From: Nitratireductor aestuarii
GTDB taxonomy: Bacteria; Pseudomonadota; Alphaproteobacteria; Rhizobiales; Rhizobiaceae
Direction of reading: 5' to 3'
Assembly (NCBI RefSeq): GCF_014641695.1
Contig: NZ_BMIF01000010.1
Span: forward strand, 62,001 to 126,000
DNA: 64,000 bases
Part shown: one piece after another, positions 1 through 9,670 of the stretch
Layout: each line of letters starts with the position of its first letter
Position numbering within the stretch: the stretch's first letter is position 1
Made by a program: the position numbers and the translations under genes
Notes under the pieces: generated by a model
Seen by the model: the letters and a program-made list of their open reading frames with translations, nothing else
Databases searched by the model: none
What the model was told of the DNA's origin: nothing

Positions 1-46
1 CTCACATTGGGTGCTCGGCATTCACCGGATCAAGATGGAAAGCGAG

Positions 47-442
47 ATGCCGATCGTCTGGGATCTTCTGTGGCTGGTCGTCTTCGGTATCGCACCGATC
101 GTCATCGGCCTGATGCTGCCGAAGGGTGGACGTCCCTCGCGTGGATCCGGTCGCGTCATCCTCACCCTCACCGTTCTTGCCGCGCTGGCGACCTCTGCCG
201 GTCCGCTCCTTCAGGGTTCGGATCAGACCATCGTTGTTTTCCGTCCCGGCAAGGACCAGCCAGAGATGATGCAGGCAGTCATGGCGGCTGGCGCAAGCGT
301 CAAGCAGACGGATGCGACCGGCATGATCTGGGTTGTCGATGAAGTGTCATGGCGAGGCATGGTCACGCTCCACCGCAACGGAGCGCTGTTGGTCAGCTCC
401 ACGCCTGTGCTGGCCGGCTGTCTCGGCTGGACAAGAGCCTAA
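47..442 (+). CDS. Small hypothetical membrane protein
   Basis: A 131-residue protein that I do not recognise. The N-terminus (residues about 1-20) is a hydrophobic segment, and a second one lies at about 38-57, followed by a soluble tail. I chose the ATG at 47 because GGAAAGCGAG stands about 7 bases before it; in-frame ATGs at 11 and 35 lack a good ribosome site. The gene converges on the DUF4142 gene and the two share a GC-rich hairpin. An inner-membrane location is inferred; no function is proposed. Confidence 0.55.
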   Translation: MPIVWDLLWLVVFGIAPIVIGLMLPKGGRPSRGSGRVILTLTVLAALATSAGPLLQGSDQTIVVFRPGKDQPEMMQAVMAAGASVKQTDATGMIWVVDEVSWRGMVTLHRNGALLVSSTPVLAGCLGWTRA

Positions 443-456
443 GCCATAAAGATAAC

Positions 457-476
457 GCGGCGCCCGAGAGCGCCGC
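457..476. terminator. Shared convergent hairpin
   Basis: A 7-bp GC stem (GCGGCGC/GCGCCGC) with a 6-base loop lies between two convergent genes. The minus-strand side is followed by a T-rich stretch (GTTATCTTTATG), so it probably stops minus-strand transcription best. Confidence 0.5.
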
Positions 477-501
477 ATTGCTGTTCAGCCTGACGTTCCG
501 A

Positions 502-1005
502 CTATTGCGGGGCCTGCAACTTCTGCACATGCTCCAGATGTGTCTGGATGATAGGCGCCGTCTTGGCGGCATGTGCCTTCAGCGCTGCTTCCTGACCGCT
601 TTCGGCAAAGCTCGTCATCAGCGTCACGCCTTCCTCATGAGCGGCTTGCTGCGCCGTAACGTAAGCGGCATCGAAGCTTTCCGTGGGCGCGCTGTTCAGC
701 TGCTCAAGCTGGGCCTTGTGCTTCTCGTCCATCTCGGTCGGTACGGTGACGCCGTCCTTTTCCGCCGCCGCCTTCAGCTCCTCGGAAGCCTTCGTATGAT
801 CATCGATCATCATCTGGGCGAATTCTTTCACCGAGTCATTCTGCGCCTTTTCGAGCGCGAGCTGACTAGACTGGATCTCGAACATGTCGGAGCTGGCCGC
901 AGCTGCCGCAAAGTCCTGTCCGCTCATCACCTGCGATTGCGCCCAGGCAAAGGTGGCAATGGAGCCAAACAGGGCGCTCGCCGCTAACAGTCTTATGGGT
1001 TTCAT
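502..1005 (-). CDS. DUF4142 family exported protein
   Basis: A 167-residue protein with a Sec-type signal peptide (residues 1 to about 22, ending ATFAWA) and a mainly helical ferritin-like body. The stretch FAQMMIDDHTKASEEL at about 62-77 fits the DUF4142 signature (F-A-x3-I-x-D-H). Family members are periplasmic or outer-envelope proteins often found in stress regulons; the molecular function is unknown. The ATG at 1005 follows AGGAG at 6 bases. A GGAAC-N17-GTT promoter stands about 35-60 bases upstream, which agrees with general stress control. Confidence 0.85.
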   Translation of the reverse strand: MKPIRLLAASALFGSIATFAWAQSQVMSGQDFAAAAASSDMFEIQSSQLALEKAQNDSVKEFAQMMIDDHTKASEELKAAAEKDGVTVPTEMDEKHKAQLEQLNSAPTESFDAAYVTAQQAAHEEGVTLMTSFAESGQEAALKAHAAKTAPIIQTHLEHVQKLQAPQ

Positions 1006-1039
1006 GAAATGCTCCTGTTGTTAGGGTCGTTGTAAACCC

Positions 1040-1064
1040 AACAAGAGCCTCGTCCGGTTGTTCC
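1040..1064 (-). promoter_or_regulatory. EcfG-type stress promoter of the DUF4142 gene
   Basis: On the minus strand GGAAC (1064-1060) is separated by exactly 17 bases from GTT (1042-1040). This fits the GGAAC-N16/17-GTT consensus of alphaproteobacterial EcfG/RpoE2 sigma factors. The expected transcript start is about 30 bases before the ATG at 1005. Confidence 0.65.
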
Positions 1065-1065
1065 G

Positions 1066-2100
1066 TCAGCTGCCCGCGTAAATGCGATCGAGCACTTCTG
1101 CGACCTTGAGAAGCTCGTCAGCCTGTGGATCAAACCGATTGCTGACGGCAAGGCGATTGGCCCAGTCGACCGCTGCGCGACCGCCCCAGGCATCAGGCGG
1201 GATGGTGAGGACTTCGCTTTGCGTGCCCCGCCGAAGCTCGGCGGTGAAATCGTAGAACGAGCCGTTCACGTTCGAGAAGGCGAGCGAGCCCTCCGTTCCC
1301 TGGAAGGTCACTGAAATGACGGCATCGCACCCGGCATGGAGCCGCCACGAACAGGCGAGGCGCGCCGCCAGGCCGTTCTCAAGCTCAATGGTTGCGACGG
1401 CATAGTCCTCGACCTTCGACAAACAGTTGAGAAGCTTCTCACCTTGCGCGAACAATTGGCTATAAATATTAGTGGCTATTGGGAAATCCAGTGTCCACAA
1501 AAGCAGATCCACGAGGTGCACGCCGAGATCGATGACGCAACCGCCGCCCGATTGAGCCGGGTCATAGAACCAGGCCTTGTCCGGTCCATAGGCATTGTGA
1601 AAGACCAGTTCGGCGGCATAGATCTTACCGATCACGTTCTCCCGCACGAGGTCGCGGATCTGCTCCATGCCTGCGGTGAAGCGGTAGGAGAGATCGACGC
1701 CCAACAGCCTGTCGTTGCGCCGCGCAGCTTCCAGCACAGCCTTGACCTCGCCCGCATTGCGGCCGAGCGGCTTCTGGCAGAAGACAGCAACACCCGCCTC
1801 GAGTGCGGCGATCGACTGCTCGGCGTGGAGTGCGCTGGGTGTGGCGATGACAATGCCATCCGGCGACAGAGCCAGAAGCTTTTCGAGCGATCCGACGATT
1901 TCAGCCTGCGGCGTACGCTTAAGCGCGGCCTTCTGCATCTCCGGGTTTGGCTCGACAATGGCGCAGGCGTCGATTGCGCTGCCCGCGAGCATGGCTTCCA
2001 TTCGGTTCAGGCCGATCCAGCCTACTCCCAAGAAGCCGATCCGAGGGCGACGAACGTCGGGGCGATGCCCAAGCTCTTGCAATTCTGACAAACTGTTCAC
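1066..2100 (-). CDS. Gfo/Idh/MocA family oxidoreductase
   Basis: A 344-residue NAD(P)-dependent sugar or polyol dehydrogenase-like protein. The nucleotide-binding loop GVGWIG is at about 26-31, the family EKP motif appears as CQKPLGR at about 109-115, and GGGCVIDLGVHLVD carries the catalytic-region His at about 195. The start is a GTG at 2100, eight bases after the stop of the preceding small gene, so it is probably translationally coupled. It is the last gene of the ino1 operon; an inositol or sugar-nucleotide oxidation is plausible but the substrate cannot be read from the sequence. The Gln in place of Glu in the EKP motif is unusual. Confidence 0.85.
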   Translation of the reverse strand: MNSLSELQELGHRPDVRRPRIGFLGVGWIGLNRMEAMLAGSAIDACAIVEPNPEMQKAALKRTPQAEIVGSLEKLLALSPDGIVIATPSALHAEQSIAALEAGVAVFCQKPLGRNAGEVKAVLEAARRNDRLLGVDLSYRFTAGMEQIRDLVRENVIGKIYAAELVFHNAYGPDKAWFYDPAQSGGGCVIDLGVHLVDLLLWTLDFPIATNIYSQLFAQGEKLLNCLSKVEDYAVATIELENGLAARLACSWRLHAGCDAVISVTFQGTEGSLAFSNVNGSFYDFTAELRRGTQSEVLTIPPDAWGGRAAVDWANRLAVSNRFDPQADELLKVAEVLDRIYAGS

Positions 2101-2107
2101 CTATCAC

Positions 2108-2371
2108 TCAAGGACGTTCTACGAACTTGTTGAAGCGGCTTGTCTTTCCGTCTTTCGTCTTGTCCTGATGCAGGAAGGCCAACTTGTTCTCGTCGAATAT
2201 CTTGAAGAAGTCGTCCCAGGAGATCTCCTCGAATTCTTCCTCCGCTTCCTGGAAGTCGATGCGCAGAAGCCCGCCCTTGCCGGAGGTCTTCACGCGGGAT
2301 GGGCGTCCCTTGCGCTCCTCCACCCATTTGCGGATCTCGTCGTGATTGGTGGTGGTCTTGGCTTCGCTCAT
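2108..2371 (-). CDS. Small acidic protein of unknown function
   Basis: An 87-residue protein beginning MSEAKTTTNHDEIRKWVEERKG, with a basic N-terminal helix and an acidic middle (EAEEEFEEISWDDFF). Similar small rhizobial proteins are sometimes labelled glucan branching enzyme, but this one is far too short to be that enzyme and I make no functional claim. The start at 2371 is chosen over the in-frame ATG at 2440 because the upstream part would overlap the glycoside hydrolase gene. It lies inside the ino1 operon, between the hydrolase and the Gfo/Idh gene. Confidence 0.75.
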   Translation of the reverse strand: MSEAKTTTNHDEIRKWVEERKGRPSRVKTSGKGGLLRIDFQEAEEEFEEISWDDFFKIFDENKLAFLHQDKTKDGKTSRFNKFVERP

Positions 2372-2399
2372 GGGAATGTCCTCCGATGCTGAGAGATAT

Positions 2400-3317
2400 T
2401 TATTCTGCGGCGCTGAGCAGGCTCGCGTCGGCTGGCGCATAGCGGCGGATCATGCTGGCGCAGAAACTCGCGAATTCGTCCGGGACGAGGGGCGCACTCG
2501 TGTGATGCTGGTTGAAGCCCCGATGTTCCGGCGTGAAGCAGAAGGTTGCCGTCACTGAGAAATCGGCCAGCGCCTCCATCTGGCGGTCGAACCAGTCGAG
2601 CGCGTTCGGGCGAAAACTGTCGGCCCAGGAGAGCCCGGTGCGCACATGGGTGACGCCGAGCCGCTTCATCCACTTCACGGCGTCATAGAGACGGTGATCC
2701 TCGTAGTGGAACCATTGCACGATACCGAACTCCGGCGTGAGGCGGGCGAAGTGTTCCAGCGCCGGCTTTGGCGTTCCATCTTCGCGCAGCAGGCCCATAT
2801 AGAAGTGCCGGTAATAGGAAGACCCTTCCGCCTCGCGGTGCCGCGTCGTTGCCTCCCAGGAAGAGGGAAGGTCGAAGAGGCTGTACCACTGGATGCGGTC
2901 CGCCCGACCCCGAAGCAGTTCGGCCGTGCGGTTCAAACCCCAGACCTGCACTTCCTCCGCGCCGAAGGTGGAGATGCCCACTTCGCTCACCCAGAGGGGC
3001 AGGTTGGTGACAGCCCGGATTTCGGCGAGCTTCTGCGGCCATTCGTGGATCTGCCAGAGATTCCAGTCGAGCGGGAAGCCGTGGACCGCTACCGCATCGA
3101 CGTGATCCAGCACACCGAAATCCTTCATCCGCTGGATGAAGGCTGGATCAATGGGCGCAATGCCGCCAAGAACTTTCGTCAGATTGGGATTTGCGTCAGC
3201 AATGGCATCGGCCGCGAGGATCGCCATTTCCGCGAACCGGCTCCAGTCCGGATCGATCTCCGGGTCCCAGTGGGACTTGTTGTTCGGTTCGTTCCAGATC
3301 ATCGCGGCGTCGATCAT
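2400..3317 (-). CDS. Clan-A glycoside-hydrolase-like protein (beta-xylosidase-like), permuted order
   Basis: A 305-residue protein. The acid/base motif WNEPNN lies at residues 8-13 (Glu10) and the nucleophile-type motif WVSEVG at 109-114 (Glu112). Clan-A (beta/alpha)8 enzymes, such as GH39, normally carry NEP after about 120-160 residues. Here the part that looks like strands 1-3 (KRLGVTHVRTGLSW, then a CFTPEHRG loop) comes at 218-267, after the catalytic half. The start at 3317 overlaps the methyltransferase stop by ATGA. The context with UDP-xylose synthesis genes suggests action on, or binding of, a xyloside-like glycan. No signal peptide is seen, so it is probably cytoplasmic. Confidence 0.75.
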   Translation of the reverse strand: MIDAAMIWNEPNNKSHWDPEIDPDWSRFAEMAILAADAIADANPNLTKVLGGIAPIDPAFIQRMKDFGVLDHVDAVAVHGFPLDWNLWQIHEWPQKLAEIRAVTNLPLWVSEVGISTFGAEEVQVWGLNRTAELLRGRADRIQWYSLFDLPSSWEATTRHREAEGSSYYRHFYMGLLREDGTPKPALEHFARLTPEFGIVQWFHYEDHRLYDAVKWMKRLGVTHVRTGLSWADSFRPNALDWFDRQMEALADFSVTATFCFTPEHRGFNQHHTSAPLVPDEFASFCASMIRRYAPADASLLSAAE

Positions 3318-4096
3318 GTTCTTTTTCCTCCGATGGGGTAGACCGCACCGCCGCCCCAGGCGGGTTCGGCAAGCCTGCAGATGTAGACCTCGTCCTCCGG
3401 ATGAGCCTCGATGGAGAAGCCGGCGCTGCGAAGCATCGCTTCCGTGGCCGCGCGATTGGGGATCCACCAGTTCGTTGGGTCGTTTGCGTAGCGGTGCTCG
3501 ATGAAGTGGAGCCTCGGGAAGGAGGGGTCGGCGAAAATCTTCTCCTGCCAGAAGTCGTAGTCTTCCTTCACCGGAAAGACCTCCTGGCTGCCGCGCTGCA
3601 TCGACTGGAAGATCAGCAGGTCTCCCGCGACGTGCTCGCGGATGAGGTCCAGCGCCAGCAACGGGTGGCGCAGATGATAGAGCACACCCATGAAGATCAC
3701 GACGTCGAAGCGCTCGCCCAACGCGCCGACGTCATAGACCGAGAGTTTGCGGAACTCGATATCAGTCTCCGCCAGTTCGGCGGCGAACCGGGCCTGTTCC
3801 AGGTAGGCATCGTCGAAATCGAGGCCGAGCACGCGGGAAGCGCCCCGACGCTTCATCTCGATCGAGTAGAAGCCAGCGTTGCAGCCGATGTCGAGAACGG
3901 ACTTGCCGGTGAGGTCTGCCGGGATCGCATGTTCGAACTTGCGCCATTTGGTGCGGGGGTAATTGCCGAGGAAGTGGTCGGGGGCCGTGGGGATGCCGCG
4001 AAGTTCGATGTTGTGAAACCAGGGTCCGAGTTGCTCGATCCGCTGCTTGATGTCGGCGCTGGACATGGTCAAGGGCAGGGTCTCCTCCTGGCTCAT
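3314..4096 (-). CDS. SAM-dependent methyltransferase (TIGR04290-like)
   Basis: A 260-residue class I methyltransferase. Motif I, VLDIGCNAGFYSIE, is at 67-80, an acidic strand-2 end (GLDFDD) follows at about 90-95, and FMGVLYHLRHP is at about 134-144. The overall pattern recalls the CmoB-like family catalogued as TIGR04290, which I remember as belonging to a conserved uncharacterised gene cassette; this assignment is from memory. The gene sits two bases after the histidine phosphatase and overlaps the hydrolase gene by four. A glycan, lipid or inositol acceptor is inferred from its neighbours. Confidence 0.8.
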   Translation of the reverse strand: MSQEETLPLTMSSADIKQRIEQLGPWFHNIELRGIPTAPDHFLGNYPRTKWRKFEHAIPADLTGKSVLDIGCNAGFYSIEMKRRGASRVLGLDFDDAYLEQARFAAELAETDIEFRKLSVYDVGALGERFDVVIFMGVLYHLRHPLLALDLIREHVAGDLLIFQSMQRGSQEVFPVKEDYDFWQEKIFADPSFPRLHFIEHRYANDPTNWWIPNRAATEAMLRSAGFSIEAHPEDEVYICRLAEPAWGGGAVYPIGGKRT

Positions 4097-4098
4097 CG

Positions 4099-4694
4099 TT
4101 AGCTTGCGCCTTCGTTCAGACGAAGAAGCTTCGAGCCCCAGCCGCCCATGACGATGACGGTGATGGAGCCCGGTTCGATGTCGAAGCGAAAGCCGGCCTC
4201 GCCGGGAAGACCAAGCACATGGCAGACTGCAGCCTTGATGACATCGGCGTGGCTAACCATCACGACGCCCGCGTCGGGATGTTTCTGGGCGAGATCTCCC
4301 ATGCAGGCGCAGACCCGCTCGCGGACCTGCTCGACGCATTCGCCGGCCGGCGTGCGGGCAGTGCCGCGCTCCTGGTTCCAGATCCGCCAATCGTCGTCCT
4401 CATTAAGCTCGGCGAAGGTCTTGCCGGACCAGCAGCCGAAGTCGATTTCGTCGAGCTCGTCGCGTGTGACGACCGGGCCAACGCCGCAGGCAACGGAAAC
4501 CGCCTGCGCGGTCTCCTGCGTGCGCTCGCGGGGGCTTGCGGCAATCACATCGAAGCGTTCGCGCTGCATCCGCTCGCCGACGCGGAAAGCCTGGGCACGG
4601 CCTGCCGGGCCAAGCCTCACGCCGGGACTGCGGCCGGCGAGGTACTGGCCCACATTGTCGTGCGCGGCATGGCGCAGGAAGAAGAACGTTGTTG

Positions 4695-4698
<4 letters not shown>
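4099..4698 (-). CDS. Histidine phosphatase family protein
   Basis: A 199-residue phosphoglycerate-mutase-like phosphatase. The phosphohistidine motif is RHAAH at 9-13 (His10), with Arg57 in SPRERT, Glu84 in DEIDFG and the second catalytic His150 in VSHADVIKA. It overlaps the ino1 stop by ATGA, so the two products are made together. An attractive inference is dephosphorylation of inositol phosphate made by Ino1, or of a downstream phosphosugar, but the family is broad. It appears cytoplasmic, since no signal peptide is visible. Confidence 0.85.
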
Positions 4699-5804
<1,106 letters not shown>

Positions 5805-5838
5805 ACCTCGTCCCCTCTGAAAACCGGGTCTGAGGTCC

Positions 5839-5863
5839 AACACCTACAAAGCAGGAATGTTCC
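5839..5863 (-). promoter_or_regulatory. ino1: EcfG-type stress promoter of the ino1 operon
   Basis: On the minus strand GGAAC (5863-5859), 17 bases, then GTT (5841-5839). The ATG at 5804 is about 35 bases downstream. Spacing and sequence are the same as at 1040-1064, 15175-15199 and 15254-15278. Confidence 0.7.
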
Positions 5864-5938
5864 TCCTTAGGTTGTTTGTAGTTCCAGGGAGCAAAGTCGA
5901 CGGTGGAAAGTTGGGGTGTTTCTCGCGGGAGGAGCCCA

Positions 5939-7630
5939 ATGATCGTCTATGGTGAACTGGAACGCACGGAGCACGTCCGCGACGTCAAGGCATCGGTTCT
6001 GCGGGCGTTGAGTGAGCTTGAAAGCCTCGCGCCGGGAGAGCGGCACAGTGCACTGGTGACAGCCTTCATCCGTCTCGCAGAGCTGGTGCAGGGGCTCGCG
6101 GACGCCTCGTTCGACGCACGCGGCTACGATGCCCGGAGCGAGGATCAGCAGCTTGGCGCGGCGCTGTTGCTGCAGGCGGCCCGGCTCGTTGATCATTCCT
6201 GGCGGGGCCGGGTGGTGGAAGCGGCCGATCTCCGACCAATCATGAAACAGCTGCAGGTGATCAGTCATAAAGGGGCAATCCGGCTGCGGCTCGCTGAGGG
6301 CTATGCTCACTACGCGCTCTATCCGGAAAGCTATCTCGAAGCTGCACGGCATTCGGGACTCGACAGCAGCACCTGCGTCATCGGCATCCGGAGCATTGGG
6401 GTGGGTCTCGCCGCACTCGTGGCCGCAGCGCTTGGAGCCGGACCGGCGATCAGTCTGCGCCCGGTCGGGCATCCGTTTCGCCGTGAGATCAGGGCCGATC
6501 CCAGATTATTTGCATCTGCGCTCAAGGACCCGGAAATGCGATTCGCCATCGTTGACGAAGGACCCGGCCAATCGGGAAGCTCATTTGCAAGCGTTGCTGC
6601 ATACCTTCAACAACTTGGTGTAAGTAAGGGCAGAATAACATTTTTTCCTAGTCATGATGGCTTTCCTGGAGTTGAAGCTTCGGATGAAGTGCGAGCGATC
6701 TGGGGAGGGATCGAGAGCTTTCCGGCGTCAGACCATGACGTGATTACATCGCCAAACGGGCTGCACTCCTGGTTGGAACCATGCGTCGGATCCGGAGAAT
6801 TTTACGAGCTTGCGGGGGAGGCAATGGACTACCGCTTTGCCCGGCGAAGGTTTCTCGTTCAGAGCGTAACAGGCAAATGGGTTGCGAAGTTCGCCGGGCT
6901 CGGAGCCGTGGGAGAACGCAAGCATCGCGATGCTGTTTCACTCGCCCAAGCCGGCTTCGGTGCGCCGGTGGCTGGCCTCTGCAACGGATTTCTCGTTCAG
7001 CGATGGTTGGAAGGAAGGCCGGTCCGGCTGACGGCAGAGAACCGGGGCGTATTTCTGGAACGCGTTGCTTCCTATCTGGCGTTCCGCGCGACGCATCTCG
7101 GACCTGCTGGGCCGGGAGCCTCCCTCGGAGCGCTGAGAAAAATGGCGGTGCATAATACGCGCGAGGCCCTGGGGGAGGAAGCAGCGGCAACCCTTCACGA
7201 GCGCCTGGCGCACCTGCCGGAGCTGGAGGAAAAGGTCCGCCGGATCCGAACGGACAACAGGCTCCATCTATGGGAGTGGCTGGAGGTAGATGGCGCGTTC
7301 GTCAAACTCGACGCCGTCGACCATTGCGAGGCGCATGATCTCATCGGCTGCCAGGATATCACTTGGGACATGGCCGGTGCGATGATTGAGTTCGGCTTCA
7401 ATGAAAAGGAGACCAACGAGCTCGTCGGGCGGGTCGAAAGCGCGGGTGCCTTTGTCGACCGTCGGCTGCTCGACGGTCTCGTTCCGTGCTACCTGGCGTT
7501 CCAGCTAGGGCTCTGGTCAACTGCCACTCCAGGCTCAGACAGTACTAGAACAATAGCTGATAAGTATCTTTCTTTGTTGAACAATTACCGCTACGCAACC
7601 TCTGGTCTAGCGGAGGGCTGTTGCGCCTGA
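5939..7630 (+). CDS. PRTase-like/kinase-like two-part protein, unknown function
   Basis: A 563-residue protein. The N-terminal half resembles a type I phosphoribosyltransferase fold: CVIGIRSIGVGLAAL at about 146-160 and the PRPP-loop-like VDEGPGQSGSSF at about 205-216. The C-terminal half looks like an aminoglycoside-kinase-type fold, with WVAKFAG (314-320), VQRWLEGRPV (353-362) and near the end a DAVDH...GCQDITWDMAGA stretch like a catalytic/metal loop. The ATG at 5939 follows GGGAGGAG at about 7 bases. It diverges from ino1 and its 3' end overlaps that of the UDP-glucuronate decarboxylase gene by 40 bases. A role in making or activating a phosphorylated sugar or inositol precursor is inference only. 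Confidence 0.75.
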   Translation: MIVYGELERTEHVRDVKASVLRALSELESLAPGERHSALVTAFIRLAELVQGLADASFDARGYDARSEDQQLGAALLLQAARLVDHSWRGRVVEAADLRPIMKQLQVISHKGAIRLRLAEGYAHYALYPESYLEAARHSGLDSSTCVIGIRSIGVGLAALVAAALGAGPAISLRPVGHPFRREIRADPRLFASALKDPEMRFAIVDEGPGQSGSSFASVAAYLQQLGVSKGRITFFPSHDGFPGVEASDEVRAIWGGIESFPASDHDVITSPNGLHSWLEPCVGSGEFYELAGEAMDYRFARRRFLVQSVTGKWVAKFAGLGAVGERKHRDAVSLAQAGFGAPVAGLCNGFLVQRWLEGRPVRLTAENRGVFLERVASYLAFRATHLGPAGPGASLGALRKMAVHNTREALGEEAAATLHERLAHLPELEEKVRRIRTDNRLHLWEWLEVDGAFVKLDAVDHCEAHDLIGCQDITWDMAGAMIEFGFNEKETNELVGRVESAGAFVDRRLLDGLVPCYLAFQLGLWSTATPGSDSTRTIADKYLSLLNNYRYATSGLAEGCCA

Positions 7631-8577
7631 AGCGTGGTCCGGAAATAGTCGATCGTCCGCGCCAGACCTTCCCGCAACTGCGTCTTCGGCTGCCAGCGGA
7701 GCAGGGCGTTGGCTCGCTCGATGTTGGGCCTGCGGCGCTTCGGGTCATCCACCGGCAGCGGCATGTAGCGCAGCGGCGATGGGGATTGCGTCATTTCGAG
7801 AACCAGGTGCGCCAGTTCGCCCATGGTGAATTCGCCCGGATTGCCGAGATTGACCGGTCCGTCGGGCGTCGCATCCACATCCATCAGCCGCATCAGGCCA
7901 TCGACCAGGTCCGCCACGTAGCAGAAGGAGCGGGTCTGGGACCCATCGCCATAGATGGTCAGAGGATCATGGTTCAGGGCCTGAACCACGAGATTTGAGA
8001 CGACGCGACCGTCGTTCGGATGCATGCGCGGGCCATAGGTGTTGAAGATGCGGGCCACCCGCACATCCGCCCGTTCAGCGCGCAGGAAGTCGAAGCACAG
8101 GGCCTCTGCCGCCCGCTTGCCTTCGTCGTAACAGGCGCGTGGGCCGGTGGGGTTCACGTGGCCGACATAATCCTCCCTCTGTGGGTGGACGTCCGGATCG
8201 CCATAGACCTCGCTGGTCGAGGCCTGGACGAAGCGCGCGCCTTGCTCTTCGGCCAGCATCAGCAGGTTCAGCGTTCCGGTGACGCAGGTCTGCATCGTGT
8301 GGATCGGATCGGCCTGATAGTGCGGAGGCGAGGCCGCGCAGGCGAGATTGAAGATCCGGTCGAACTTCCGATCGAGCTGCAAGGGTTCGCAGATATCGTG
8401 CTGGATTATTTGGAAATCGGGATGATCTGCGAAGTTCCTCACATTCTCGCGGCTGCCGGTCAGGAAGCTGTCGACGCAGATGACGCTATGACCGTTTGCC
8501 AGAAGGGCTTCGCAAAGGTGGGAACCGAGAAACCCGGCGCCGCCCGTGACAAGGACTGTCTCTTTTCGTTCAGGCAT
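7591..8577 (-). CDS. UDP-glucuronate decarboxylase (UDP-xylose synthase)
   Basis: A 328-residue extended SDR. GGAGFLG binds NAD at 12-18, TSEVYGDP follows at 121-128, and the catalytic pair is Tyr150 and Lys154 in ACYDEGKR, a signature of UXS enzymes. RIFNTYGPRMHPNDGRVVSN supports this. It converts UDP-glucuronate, the product of Ugd encoded at 15311-16693, to UDP-xylose. The ATG at 8577 overlaps the preceding glycosyltransferase stop by eight bases. It is the last gene of the glycosyltransferase operon. Confidence 0.9.
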   Translation of the reverse strand: MPERKETVLVTGGAGFLGSHLCEALLANGHSVICVDSFLTGSRENVRNFADHPDFQIIQHDICEPLQLDRKFDRIFNLACAASPPHYQADPIHTMQTCVTGTLNLLMLAEEQGARFVQASTSEVYGDPDVHPQREDYVGHVNPTGPRACYDEGKRAAEALCFDFLRAERADVRVARIFNTYGPRMHPNDGRVVSNLVVQALNHDPLTIYGDGSQTRSFCYVADLVDGLMRLMDVDATPDGPVNLGNPGEFTMGELAHLVLEMTQSPSPLRYMPLPVDDPKRRRPNIERANALLRWQPKTQLREGLARTIDYFRTTLQAQQPSARPEVA

Positions 8578-9670
8578 TGCTTGCTCCCATTGCGATAGCA
8601 TCTCTTTGGTGGGTCTTTGTCACGTGCAGGGACTGGAGCGCGGCGACCAGTTCTCGCGCCCGGGCTTCGCCGGTGTGCGAGGCGAGCACGATTTTACGCG
8701 CTTGTTCGGCAATCGCCTCGGCATCGTCACGCGCGAGGATCGCGCAGACATCTTCCGTCGTATCCGCCACCTCAATGGCTCTGCCGAAGGGGAAAAGGTC
8801 TTCCAGACCCGGCCAGCGGTCGCTGATAACAGGGCATCCGCAGGCGGCAGCCTCAAACAGGCGGACGCTTGGCGACCAGCCCGCCGCGATCATGTCGGCG
8901 CGCGTGACATTCAGCGTGAAGCGCTGGCGGCTGTAGAAGGATGCATGCTCGGTGGGCGGCAGGTGCTCGATCCGGTCGACATTGGCGGGGAGCTCCATGT
9001 CGGTTGGATATTGCGGGCCCGCGACGACGAAGCGCCGGTCCGGCATTCTGCGCGCGACCTCGATCAGCAGACGTTCAAGAGTCGGCTGACGGTCCACGCT
9101 ATAGGTGCCGAGATAGCCCAGATCCCAGATCTTCTCTTCCGCCTGCGGCGCGTAGCGGCTTTCATCCACCGAGCAGTAGAGCGCCTCCGCACGCCTCGCG
9201 CAGAACTCTGTCTCGAGCCGCTCCAGCGTCGGCCCGCCGGTGAAGGAAAAGTAGATATCGAAGAGGGGGATCTGGTGGTCGGCCAGATATTCGAAGTCGA
9301 GCGCCCGGAGTTTGGCGAGCGTGACTGGCGTATCAATGTCGTAGAAGCAGAAACTTCCCGTGCAGAGCGGCACAATGGCGTCGATCACGGCAACGCCCTG
9401 CGGAACGAAGGAGCCGACGATCACCGCGTCGGCAGCTGCGAGCAGATCGCCGAAGCGGTCGACGAGGTCCGGGACAGACTCGTAGTAGTGAAGCGTGCAG
9501 AAATCCGGCTCAGCCAGATCGCGGTTGTTGGCGTACCAGGGAACGTCACGCTCCAGAAAAGCAAGCCGATGGCCGAGTTTGTCCAGCCCGCGCATCAGCG
9601 CGCGAAAGGTGGTGGCATGGCCGTTGCCCCAGGAGGAAGAAAGCGAAAGGCCGACAAAGACGATGTTCAT
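8570..9670 (-). CDS. CgeB-like glycosyltransferase
   Basis: A 366-residue GT-B-type protein. The N-terminus MNIVFVGLSLSSSWGNGHATTFR forms the first Rossmann strand and donor/acceptor loop. The C-terminal half has the CgeB-like/Glyco_trans_1_2 pattern VRLFEAAACGCPVISDRWPGLEDLF with the carboxylate that normally contacts the nucleotide sugar. It is a paralogue of the next two genes, judged by shared N-terminal SSxWxNG and C-terminal FEAAxxGxxxIxD patterns. The donor is unknown; UDP-xylose made by the flanking genes is a candidate. Its start overlaps the previous stop as TAATG. Confidence 0.85.
   Translation of the reverse strand: MNIVFVGLSLSSSWGNGHATTFRALMRGLDKLGHRLAFLERDVPWYANNRDLAEPDFCTLHYYESVPDLVDRFGDLLAAADAVIVGSFVPQGVAVIDAIVPLCTGSFCFYDIDTPVTLAKLRALDFEYLADHQIPLFDIYFSFTGGPTLERLETEFCARRAEALYCSVDESRYAPQAEEKIWDLGYLGTYSVDRQPTLERLLIEVARRMPDRRFVVAGPQYPTDMELPANVDRIEHLPPTEHASFYSRQRFTLNVTRADMIAAGWSPSVRLFEAAACGCPVISDRWPGLEDLFPFGRAIEVADTTEDVCAILARDDAEAIAEQARKIVLASHTGEARARELVAALQSLHVTKTHQRDAIAMGASNA

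Noticed and set aside
3318-3467. A 50-residue N-terminal extension of the glycoside-hydrolase-like protein
   Set aside because: It lies inside the methyltransferase gene, is Arg-rich shadow sequence, and the ATGA overlap at 3317 is the natural start.
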